33,871 nucleotides of DNA from Chloroflexota bacterium (lineage in GTDB: Bacteria > Chloroflexota > Anaerolineae > Promineifilales > Promineifilaceae). The DNA lies in the NCBI GenBank assembly GCA_024275635.1, contig JAJRYT010000079.1:1-33871 (forward strand), given 5' to 3'. The notes below the pieces were generated by a model that worked only from the letters and a program-made list of their open reading frames with translations, made no database searches and was not told the DNA's origin. Both the position numbers and the translations under genes were made by a program. Shown here piece by piece: positions 7,701 through 14,827 of this stretch; position 1 is the first letter of the stretch; each line of letters starts with the position of its first letter.

Positions 7701-10229
7701 GTGCCTGAAAAATCCTTTCGCCAGCGACAAACGATCGGGGCCGTCATTATTTATGCTTTATTAGCGGTTCTGATGACCTGGCCCCTGGCCGCGCAGCTTG
7801 GTACGGCTATCCCCGGCAAAATTGGCGATGCCTACGTACACCTGTGGACATTTAACTGGCTCAAACAAGCTCTCCTGACCGGGCAAAATCCCTTCTATAC
7901 CAACCGCATTTTTTATCCCGACGGCGTGTCCCTGCTTAATCATAATTTAGCCTGGGTAAACTTTGCCGTCTGGCTGCCCGTGCAAGCCATTGTGGGCGAA
8001 ACCGCGGCCTATTCGCTGACGTTCATGGCGATCTTTGCCTTCAACGCGCTGGCCGTTTACTGGCTGGCGCGGGAAGTCATCGGGTCAGCCAGGGCTGCTT
8101 TTGTAGCCGGGTTAATTGGCGGCTTTTGGCCGTATAACCTGTCCCATCACGGTCATCCCAACTTGATCCTGGTTGGTTGGCTGTCGTTCCATCTGCTTTA
8201 TCTGCGCCGCGCCTTCGCTAACAGACGCGCCAAAGACATTATCCTAGCGGCCGTCTTCCTGGCCTTGCTGGGGCTGACGCGCTGGCAGTTACTATTTATA
8301 AGCATGTTTGCCATCGCCTTATTTGTCCTGCGTGACCTCATCACGTCCCGGAGACAGTGGCGGGCAATGTTGAAAAGCGTATGGTGGGTGGGGGGGATTG
8401 CCTTCTTGTTAATGGCGCCGCTGCTGCTGCCGGTGATGACCTATCAACTTACGCGAACACATCCGGAGGATGCGCTTGTGGAGGAAGCCGCTTATGGCGC
8501 TGATCTGTTAGCTTATTTTGTGCCCAGCCGCTATCATCCGCTGTGGGGCGAGCAGGCGATGACGGTTTACCGCAATTTTGTGGGGAGTCGCAATTATGTG
8601 CGCTCAATTGGCTATACGGCGCTCTTCCTGAGCTTGCTGGGCCTGGCAATGAATTGGCGGAAGTCACGATTCTGGTTGTTAATGGCCTTGGTATATGTGC
8701 TGCTGGCGCTGGGACCGACGCTGTACGTGAACGGCGTCCCTATGGTTGCTTTACCGTATCGTTGGATTCAGGATAGCTTTTTATTTCAAATGGTGCGGTT
8801 TCCTGATCGTTTTAATGTCGTTTTGAGCTTACCGGTGGCCTTGTTGGCCGGGTTTGGGACGGCCGCGCTTTTGCAGATGCGCCGGTTGGCGGCTTTTGCG
8901 CTGCCGCTTATGGCCCTGCTGCCAGCGTTGATTGTGGCTGAATCTATGGCGTCTTATGCCTTGCTGCCTTTGGATGTGCCGGCCTGGTATGAGACGCTGG
9001 CCAAAATGGACGGGGATTTTGGGGTAGCGGATGTGCCTGGCTATTCGAATAATAATGACCGATATGTGCGGCAGTATATGGTGTATCAGCTTACGCATGG
9101 CAAAGCGTTGGTGGAGGGGCGAATTGCCCGGCCGCCGCGCGAGGCGTTTGGGTTTATTGACAGCGTGCCTTTGCTGAGTCATCTGCGTGGGGCTGCGGAT
9201 CCGCCTGAGACGGTGGTGAATGTCTCGCATCAATTGCAACTGCTGCATGAGGCTAATGTGCGGTTTTTAATTGTACACAAGCGGTTTTTGGAGGCGGAGC
9301 AGGTGGCGGCCTGGAAGGAGTGGTTGGCGGTTGCTCCGGCTTATGAGGATGCTGATCTTGTGGTTTATGAGACAGATACGGCCGTTATCCCCCCCGCTGC
9401 TTTTTTGACCGATGAATTGGCGTTGGACGAGAACGGCCGTCCTGTCATTGGCTTGATGGCGGTTAGCGCTGCGCCGGGAACGGCCGTTCAGGGAGACTGG
9501 GTGACAGTAAACGCTGTTTGGGGCGGGATGACGGCCGTTCACCAGGATTACAACCTGTGCGTGAGTTTGGGGAGCGATAGGCCGTCTGTAGACGCCGTCC
9601 ATTGCCAGCCACTCGCCCCGGATTGGCCCACCTCCCGCTGGCAAGCCAACGAAATTGTGCGCGCCGTCTACAAATTCCAGCTCGACCCATTTATGGCTGG
9701 CGGCCAACAAACCATTTTCATGACTATCGTTGATGACCAGGGAAGCATCGTGGGAAAGCTGCTGAATGTAGGGAGATTGACCGTAACCGCGCTGCCCCGC
9801 GTGTTCACCCGGCCCGCAATTGCCAATCAAACAAATGTGACCTGGAACGACGAAATCTCGCTGCTGGGTTACGAATATAGCGCTGGGGATACCGCCGCCC
9901 GTGAACTAACCCTGTACTGGCAGGCAGAACGGCGGATGGAACAATCCTACAAGATATTTGTTCATCTGGTTGACAGCGCCGGCAATATCGCCGCTCAGTC
10001 CGACCTGATCCCCCGCAGTTGGACGTATCCCACAAACTGGTGGGAACAAAGCGAAATTATTGCCGATACAATTTCCCTGCCGGTTGCTGGCCTTGCTTCC
10101 GGCGAATATGGTGTGTGGTTGGGCCTTTACGATCCGGATACCGGTAAAAGATTGTCGCCGCTGCCGTCTGGTTTGACCGCTAACGACGCGCTGTGGTTGA
10201 CAACGATTGTGATTGACCAGGTTGACTGA
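7701..10229 (+). CDS. Large polytopic membrane protein, GT-C-glycosyltransferase-like, with C-terminal soluble domain
   Basis: 842 aa starting at GTG 7701, with GCGAGGA as ribosome-binding site seven bases upstream. The first 430 residues or so contain about 10 hydrophobic helices beginning at IGAVIIYALLAVLMTWPLAA. A conserved-looking first periplasmic loop (GDAYVHLWTFNWLKQALLTG, then NPFYTNRIFYPDGVSL) resembles GT-C lipid-linked-sugar glycosyltransferases, where an acidic residue in this loop is catalytic. The remaining half or so is soluble, with two beta-sandwich-looking segments (LTLYWQAERRMEQSYKIFVH) of the type found in Chloroflexota membrane glycosyltransferases. The substrate cannot be told. 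It follows smpB by 80 bases without an obvious promoter. It could also be a YfhO-like or otherwise uncharacterised membrane protein. Confidence 0.65.
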   Translation: MPEKSFRQRQTIGAVIIYALLAVLMTWPLAAQLGTAIPGKIGDAYVHLWTFNWLKQALLTGQNPFYTNRIFYPDGVSLLNHNLAWVNFAVWLPVQAIVGETAAYSLTFMAIFAFNALAVYWLAREVIGSARAAFVAGLIGGFWPYNLSHHGHPNLILVGWLSFHLLYLRRAFANRRAKDIILAAVFLALLGLTRWQLLFISMFAIALFVLRDLITSRRQWRAMLKSVWWVGGIAFLLMAPLLLPVMTYQLTRTHPEDALVEEAAYGADLLAYFVPSRYHPLWGEQAMTVYRNFVGSRNYVRSIGYTALFLSLLGLAMNWRKSRFWLLMALVYVLLALGPTLYVNGVPMVALPYRWIQDSFLFQMVRFPDRFNVVLSLPVALLAGFGTAALLQMRRLAAFALPLMALLPALIVAESMASYALLPLDVPAWYETLAKMDGDFGVADVPGYSNNNDRYVRQYMVYQLTHGKALVEGRIARPPREAFGFIDSVPLLSHLRGAADPPETVVNVSHQLQLLHEANVRFLIVHKRFLEAEQVAAWKEWLAVAPAYEDADLVVYETDTAVIPPAAFLTDELALDENGRPVIGLMAVSAAPGTAVQGDWVTVNAVWGGMTAVHQDYNLCVSLGSDRPSVDAVHCQPLAPDWPTSRWQANEIVRAVYKFQLDPFMAGGQQTIFMTIVDDQGSIVGKLLNVGRLTVTALPRVFTRPAIANQTNVTWNDEISLLGYEYSAGDTAARELTLYWQAERRMEQSYKIFVHLVDSAGNIAAQSDLIPRSWTYPTNWWEQSEIIADTISLPVAGLASGEYGVWLGLYDPDTGKRLSPLPSGLTANDALWLTTIVIDQVD

Positions 10230-10447
10230 ACCCGATTTCGGCAAAACGATCCGGGCATCTTTGCAGGGGACAGGAGACAGAAGTAGCGGCCTGCCACCGT
10301 ACCAAAGTGGTCGATAAATCAAAAATGCCAGATTTTCTTAATTTTGATGGTAATAATAAGAGAATACACTGTTGCTATAGAATGACGGTGTGCTTTTATC
10401 GCCAAGCTGCCGCGTAAGTAATCGTTCCGTTTCAGCAGGAAGTGGAG
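10230..10447 (+). other. Intergenic region upstream of the two-component operon
   Basis: 218 bases with AT-rich sequence between about 10318 and 10400, where a promoter for the kinase operon is expected. No -35/-10 pair is convincing: TTGATG with TACACT is spaced 15, and CTATAGAAT near 10374 could be an alternative -10. No RNA gene was seen. Confidence 0.4.
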
Positions 10448-12889
10448 ATGAATATCAGTAGTTTTAACGAAGAATACGACCCTGTTTTTCTCAAAGAAAT
10501 TGCGGGGACAAACAAGGCCCGCCGATCTGATTGGCTGGACAAGCGCTTTTCGCCCTTGCGACTTTTGGCAATATCTGTCAATGCTATCATTGTCGCTACA
10601 GCTGTTGCCGTTATGTCGTCTGAGGTACTCATAGAAGGCAGCACGCTGTCATCAATAACCGGTATCTTTGAAACCGTCTTCGTTGCCCTCACCTTAATCG
10701 TTATTGTTTTGCCTTTGCAATTCTTTCTTTCATACCAGCCATTGCTCCGCTACATGCGGCAGCTGGAACGGACAGATCGGCAGTTATATTTGTTGATTTC
10801 CGCTTTTGAATCGGCTGACGACGCCATCGTCATCACCGATAGGCAAGGGAATGTGGAGTGGTCTAACGCGGCCTTTACGGAGATGACCGGCTATCCCTTT
10901 GAACAGGCTTTACACCAAAATCTGCGTTTATTTGAATCAGACCAATTTGACGATGTGAATCATGAGCGGTTATGGGAAACGATTCTTTCGGGGCAGGTTT
11001 GGCGGGGAGAACTGCTCAACCGTCGCCGTGATGGGCAGCTCTATACCGAGGAACAGATTATCAGCCCTGTTCGGGATGAGCATGGCGATATTTCTCATTT
11101 TATCTTCCTTAAAAAGGATATTACATCTCAAAAAGAGTTAGAGAGTCAAATCAAACGCAAAGATCAGGAACTGCTCACGCTAACCTATGCCGAGCAAGGA
11201 CAGCGCCTTCTGGCTGAGGGATTGATTCAGGTGACATTGGCATTAAATGCTAATCTCGATCTTGATGGCGTGCTGCAGCGCATTCTTGCACAAACGCAAA
11301 ACGTGACAAAATGTGATGCCGTTGCGGTCTCGATATACAAAGAGAATAATAAATTAGAGTGGTTGCATCGCGGGTTAGATGATCGGTCGATATCGCAAAC
11401 TGTTTTGGAAACAAGTATCCCGATGGGTATGTTTACCCATGAGCCAATGAATGATTCCTTCCAGCCGGTGAGGATTGGGGATACGCTTAACGATCCTTTA
11501 TGGCGTCGTGTTTCTGGCTTTGAATGGGTGAAATCGTATACGGCCGTTTCCCTTATAGCTGAAAATGAAAATGAATGCGTTGGTTTCTTAAATCTGTTTA
11601 GCTCTCAAACTGAGTTCTTTGGCAAAGATACGGTAAATCTTTTACAGGCTTTCGCCGTCCATGCCGTCGTTGCCGTCCGGAATGCGCAATTGTATCAAGA
11701 TGCGTTGAATGCCCGCCAAACGGCGGAGACTTTGGGGGCTGCCAGCCAGGATTTAGCCCAGTCGCTTAGTTTAGACAGTGTGATGAACGTGTTGTTAGAC
11801 CACTTGAAAAAAAGTATGACTTTTGACAGCGCCTCGGTCATTCTAATCCACCACGAAACACGTATGGCTGTTCGGGCGACGCAGGGCACGAAACTGGCGA
11901 ACAGACAGGCGAAAGATTTTTCCGTTGTATATAATGCCCAAAACAGCCCTCATATCTTAAATTTGCTCTCGTCACAAAAGACAATAGTTATATCTGATAC
12001 AAGTGCATATCCTGGATGGAAGCCGCTCATAAATGGAGAAAATGCGGGGAATTGGCTGGGTATTCCGTTGATAGTAAATGACAAAGCGATCGGGTTATGT
12101 GAGTTTAATAAAATTGAACCTGAATTCTTTACCCCCAGCCATATATCGCTGGCAGAAGCGTTGGTTGGACAGGCAGCCGTCGCTATCCAAAATGCCTGGT
12201 TGTTTGAACAGGTGCGTTCCGGGCGTGAACGGCTGCAATCTCTCTCGCACCGGCTGGTAGAAGTGCAAGAGATGGAACGCCGCTATATTTCCCGAGAGTT
12301 ACATGACGAAGCCGGACAGGCATTGGCTTCTCTTAGAATTGGGTTACATTTATTGGAACGCGAGGCCGATCGTCCAGAGGCAATTATAGCCGGCGTGACG
12401 GATATGAAACGCCAAGTTGAGACGATTTTAGAGAACCTGCATCGGTTGGCCGCTGACTTGCGACCGGTAAGCCTGGATCATCTGGGGTTGGTTGTGGCGA
12501 TGTGTCAGTATGTGGAAGCGATCAGCGAAAAATATGGAATCGTTGCGGAATTTGAAGCGGTAGGATTCGAAGACCGCCTTCCTTCTAAAATTGAAACGGC
12601 CGTCTACCGAATCGTACAAGAAGCCCTCACCAACGTTCTCCGACATTCCCAAGCTTCACGCGTAGATGTCATTCTTGAACAGCAGCCGGGGAAACTCGTC
12701 ATTATTGTCGAAGATAACGGCGTTGGATTTGATCCCGTTGCCGCCATGTCCAGCGGTCGCCTGGGCCTGGTTGGAATACGTGAGCGGGCCGAAATGCTGT
12801 CGGGAACATTGATACTGAACAGCGATCCCGGAATTGGAGCGACATTAAGATTGGAGATACCTTATGACAATTCGAATACTTATAGCTGA
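10448..12889 (+). CDS. Membrane sensor histidine kinase, PAS-GAF-GAF-HisKA_3-HATPase (NarL type)
   Basis: About 813 aa. The start is set at ATG 10448, because AGGAAG sits six bases upstream; the in-frame GTG at 10442 would lie on that site. Two membrane helices (about residues 35-100) precede a PAS domain (ISAFESADDAIVITDRQGNV to LKKDIT), two GAF domains (about 255-415 and 430-585), and a HisKA_3 dimerisation domain with the phospho-acceptor His619 in SRELHDEAGQALASLR. The HATPase domain shows an N-box (QEALTNVLRHSQAS), VEDNGVGFD and GRLGLVGIRERAEML. The kinase probably senses a small ligand or redox state and phosphorylates the downstream regulator, whose start it overlaps by 26 bases. Confidence 0.93.
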   Translation: MNISSFNEEYDPVFLKEIAGTNKARRSDWLDKRFSPLRLLAISVNAIIVATAVAVMSSEVLIEGSTLSSITGIFETVFVALTLIVIVLPLQFFLSYQPLLRYMRQLERTDRQLYLLISAFESADDAIVITDRQGNVEWSNAAFTEMTGYPFEQALHQNLRLFESDQFDDVNHERLWETILSGQVWRGELLNRRRDGQLYTEEQIISPVRDEHGDISHFIFLKKDITSQKELESQIKRKDQELLTLTYAEQGQRLLAEGLIQVTLALNANLDLDGVLQRILAQTQNVTKCDAVAVSIYKENNKLEWLHRGLDDRSISQTVLETSIPMGMFTHEPMNDSFQPVRIGDTLNDPLWRRVSGFEWVKSYTAVSLIAENENECVGFLNLFSSQTEFFGKDTVNLLQAFAVHAVVAVRNAQLYQDALNARQTAETLGAASQDLAQSLSLDSVMNVLLDHLKKSMTFDSASVILIHHETRMAVRATQGTKLANRQAKDFSVVYNAQNSPHILNLLSSQKTIVISDTSAYPGWKPLINGENAGNWLGIPLIVNDKAIGLCEFNKIEPEFFTPSHISLAEALVGQAAVAIQNAWLFEQVRSGRERLQSLSHRLVEVQEMERRYISRELHDEAGQALASLRIGLHLLEREADRPEAIIAGVTDMKRQVETILENLHRLAADLRPVSLDHLGLVVAMCQYVEAISEKYGIVAEFEAVGFEDRLPSKIETAVYRIVQEALTNVLRHSQASRVDVILEQQPGKLVIIVEDNGVGFDPVAAMSSGRLGLVGIRERAEMLSGTLILNSDPGIGATLRLEIPYDNSNTYS

Positions 12890-13526
12890 TGATCATGTTC
12901 TACTCCGCGCCGGTTTGCGCGTTCTCTTAAACATTGAGCCTGACCTGGAAGTTGTTGGTGAAGCCAGCGACGGCCTGAGCGCTGTAAGCCTTGCCCAGAC
13001 GTTGCAGCCCGATGTTATCTTAATGGATATTAGTATGCCTGGCCTCAGTGGTATCGAAGCGACCCGGCAGCTTCATCAGAAATACCCTAACATAAATATA
13101 CTCATCCTGACTATCCATGAAGATGATTGCTTATTAGAAGAACTCATTCGGATCGGCGCCTCAGGCTTCATTCTTAAACGAGCGCTCGAGTCAGAATTAG
13201 TTGATGCGATTAAAGCTGTTGCCCGTGGCGACTTGTATGTTCATCCGGCCATGACCCGTGCCCTTTTTTTACAGCAAACGTCAACCGTAGAACCAGAACC
13301 GCATGACGTACTGACCCCACGAGAGTTAGAAGTATTGCGTCATATCGCTGCCGGTCATACAAACCGTGAGATTGCCGAACAATTGGCCATCAGCGTGCGT
13401 ACAGTCGAAAGCCACCGCGCCAACCTGATGGACAAACTTGACTTGCGTAACCGCGCCAGTTTGGTACGTTATGCTGCTCAAAACAACCTGCTCGATTTGG
13501 AAGAATCTCCATATAAAGCCGGATAA
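12864..13526 (+). CDS. LuxR/NarL-family response regulator
   Basis: 220 aa with a receiver domain (ILIADDHVLLRAGLRVLL, phospho-acceptor Asp55 in VILMDISMPG, conserved Lys in SGFILKRA) and a C-terminal LuxR helix-turn-helix (LTPRELEVLRHIAAGHTNRE, then VRTVESHRANLMDKL). The start lies inside the kinase gene, so the two are translationally coupled and form a cognate pair. This DNA-binding regulator lies directly upstream of the surface-protein locus at 13845-31170, which is a plausible target, though no operator was identified. Confidence 0.96.
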   Translation: MTIRILIADDHVLLRAGLRVLLNIEPDLEVVGEASDGLSAVSLAQTLQPDVILMDISMPGLSGIEATRQLHQKYPNINILILTIHEDDCLLEELIRIGASGFILKRALESELVDAIKAVARGDLYVHPAMTRALFLQQTSTVEPEPHDVLTPRELEVLRHIAAGHTNREIAEQLAISVRTVESHRANLMDKLDLRNRASLVRYAAQNNLLDLEESPYKAG

Positions 13527-13536
13527 GCGGCTTTTG
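13516..13536 (+). terminator. Short hairpin overlapping the regulator stop codon
   Basis: AAAGCCG (13516-13522), a 6-base loop and CGGCTTT (13529-13535), followed by a short T-rich tail (TTGTCTT). It overlaps the TAA of the response regulator. It is a plausible but weak intrinsic terminator separating the two-component operon from the next unit. Confidence 0.5.
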
Positions 13537-13641
13537 TCTTGTACAATTCGTATTCGTATTTTATACGGATATAAATCGCCCGTCCTGCGTAGTATCCCTC
13601 ATATTTCCCCGTCATAATTCCGTGCAGACTACACTTCACAA

Positions 13642-13669
13642 TTGACTGTTTCTTCTTGTAAACTATACA
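13642..13669 (+). promoter_or_regulatory. Sigma70-like promoter for the surface-protein locus
   Basis: TTGACT (13642-13647), a 16-base spacer, then TATACA (13664-13669). Transcription would start near 13676, at the beginning of the structured leader and about 170 bases ahead of the GTG start at 13845. This is the best promoter match noticed in the window. Confidence 0.6.
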
Positions 13670-13675
13670 CAGATA

Positions 13676-13780
13676 TAGTAGTACCAAAGGGCTATTGACA
13701 CTCTGTAGCCCCGAAGCCGGTGCGATTCACTGCCAAGTAGATTACAGCAGTGGGAGAAAGCCGCCAAGCTAACAAACTTA
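13676..13780 (+). promoter_or_regulatory. Structured 5' leader, possibly a cobalamin-type riboswitch
   Basis: Three features suggest a folded leader RNA: a hairpin GGGCTA...TAGCCC (about 13689-13711), the stretch GAAGCCGGTGCGATTC, and a CACTGC/GCAGTG stem (about 13728-13753) followed by GGGAGAAAGCCGCC. The GAAGCCGGTGCGATTC stretch is typical of cobalamin riboswitch cores. However, the normal CCGG partner after GATTC is replaced by ACTGCC, and a clear B12 box is absent; AGTGGGAGAAAGCCGCC is only loosely like it. A ribosome-binding site GGAGGT lies further on at about 13835. It could be a divergent cobalamin riboswitch or an unrelated structured element. Confidence 0.4.
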
Positions 13781-13844
13781 CTGCTACTCAAGAAGTAATA
13801 AACCACATCCGACGAAAACAACACAGCTGTTAACGGAGGTCAAT

Positions 13845-14636
13845 GTGCCCGTTCATCATGCTTATCGCCCGTTACCCCAGGAGACAGATTATGCAGCCAG
13901 GGCAATATTTAAGAGGGAGAACGTATATTTGATAATTGGGGATCAGATTGACTCGTTATTTGGCGAATTGAATATGGATCATTTAAGCGCATTTGATGAC
14001 CAGCCAACGACTGTTCTTTTCGTTCTGGCAATGGTAACGCTTTTTCAGATCGCGGAGAATCTGTCTGATCGTCAGGCGGCTGATGCGATTCGTATGCGGC
14101 TGGACTGGAAATACGCCTTGCATTTACCAATAAATTATCCTGGCTGGGATCATGCCGCCTTGAGCGAATTTCGCCAACAACTTCAACATAATACATTCGG
14201 CCAGGATGTCTTGCAAGGCATGATGATCTGTTTGAAAAAACTGGACCTCTTCGGGCATAGGGAAAGTCGTTGGGAACATGTCATTGATGCTGTGAATGAG
14301 TTGAATACCCTGAATAAATTGATCGATGTTCGGGAAATGGTGAGCCAGACGATTGAATCTTTGGCAGCCATTCAACCGGAATGGCTGCGGCTCATCAGCC
14401 TGCCTCATTGGTTTGAACGATACAGCTTTTCTTGTCCTATCTGGCATCTTCCCGCTTCCTCAGAAGAACAGGAAATTATTATTAAGGCCATAGAAAAAGA
14501 TATAGGTTATTTACTTGAGGCGGCTGGAAAAAATGATGCGCCTAATCTAGTTTTCTTGCCCGAAATGCAGAATTTAAGACACGTATGGCAGCAACGGCAT
14601 CAGCACGAATCTATTAATAAGGACCTGTCTCTGTGA
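13845..14636 (+). CDS. DUF772 transposase N-terminal half, no catalytic domain (possibly domesticated)
   Basis: 263 aa starting at GTG 13845, with GGAGGT six bases upstream. Residues about 60-115 match the DUF772 domain of IS1182/IS5-type transposases (LSDRQAADAIRMRLDWKYAL, then GWDHAALSEFRQ). The following helical region (SQTIESLAAIQPEWLRLI, WFERYSFSCPIWHLP, LRHVWQQR) also follows that family. The protein ends cleanly just where the DDE nuclease domain would start, so it cannot transpose. A good ribosome-binding site, promoter and leader suggest an expressed DNA-binding remnant, perhaps a regulator of the following genes. It may instead be a decaying IS whose 3' part was lost. No IS ends were recognised. 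Confidence 0.75.
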   Translation: MPVHHAYRPLPQETDYAARAIFKRENVYLIIGDQIDSLFGELNMDHLSAFDDQPTTVLFVLAMVTLFQIAENLSDRQAADAIRMRLDWKYALHLPINYPGWDHAALSEFRQQLQHNTFGQDVLQGMMICLKKLDLFGHRESRWEHVIDAVNELNTLNKLIDVREMVSQTIESLAAIQPEWLRLISLPHWFERYSFSCPIWHLPASSEEQEIIIKAIEKDIGYLLEAAGKNDAPNLVFLPEMQNLRHVWQQRHQHESINKDLSL

Positions 14637-14709
14637 AAAAGGGAGGCAGTGTTTTTTGTGGTACGGCCGTAGATGAAGGTGAACGGCCGTATTTCTTCAA
14701 TAAACAAGA

Positions 14710-14726
14710 GACGATGTGGCATCGTC
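14710..14726 (+). repeat. 7-bp hairpin ahead of the leader ORF
   Basis: GACGATG-TGG-CATCGTC forms a perfect 7-bp stem, 33 bases upstream of the leader ORF start. It has no T-run. It could be an mRNA processing or stability element between the DUF772 gene and the giant surface-protein gene. Confidence 0.5.
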
Positions 14727-14758
14727 TTGGCATTAAATTCAATTTTTGGGAGGTGTGG

Positions 14759-14827
14759 ATGAAACACAAGAATCGTCAACCTGTTCTTCTTTGCATCAAA
14801 ATCAATTCTTTTAGGAGGTCTGTATGA
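14759..14827 (+). CDS. 22-codon leader ORF coupled to the giant surface protein
   Basis: ATG 14759 is preceded by a strong ribosome-binding site (GGGAGGTG). The frame reads MKHKNRQPVLLCIKINSFRR and two or so further residues, and ends at TGA 14825-14827. That stop overlaps the ATG of the next gene in an ATGA junction. The 3' end of this ORF contains the AGGAGG used by the large gene. A basic N-terminus and a hydrophobic stretch (PVLLCIKI) are visible; it resembles no known peptide. Its probable role is translational coupling. It may also be a chance ORF. Confidence 0.45.
   Translation: MKHKNRQPVLLCIKINSFRRSV

Larger units (their letters stand above)
13527..13844 (+). other. Intergenic region with promoter and structured leader
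   Basis: 318 bases between the response regulator and the DUF772 gene. The first 115 bases are AT-rich and hold no recognisable gene; a promoter (13642-13669) and a structured leader (from about 13676) fill the rest and are listed separately. Confidence 0.7.

Noticed and set aside
7701..10229. Assignment to a specific glycosyltransferase such as a protein O-mannosyltransferase
   Set aside because: Topology fits GT-C enzymes, but I see no decisive motif for substrate or subfamily.
13682..13780. Cyclic-di-GMP (GEMM), glycine or TPP riboswitch in the leader
   Set aside because: Their hallmark segments were not found; only the cobalamin-like stretch matched, and only partly.
14633..14758. Longer GTG-started frame extending the 22-codon leader ORF upstream
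   Set aside because: The GTG overlaps the stop of the DUF772 gene without a clear ribosome-binding site, and the added residues look like intergenic sequence with two ACGGCCGT motifs and a hairpin. The ATG at 14759 has the good site.
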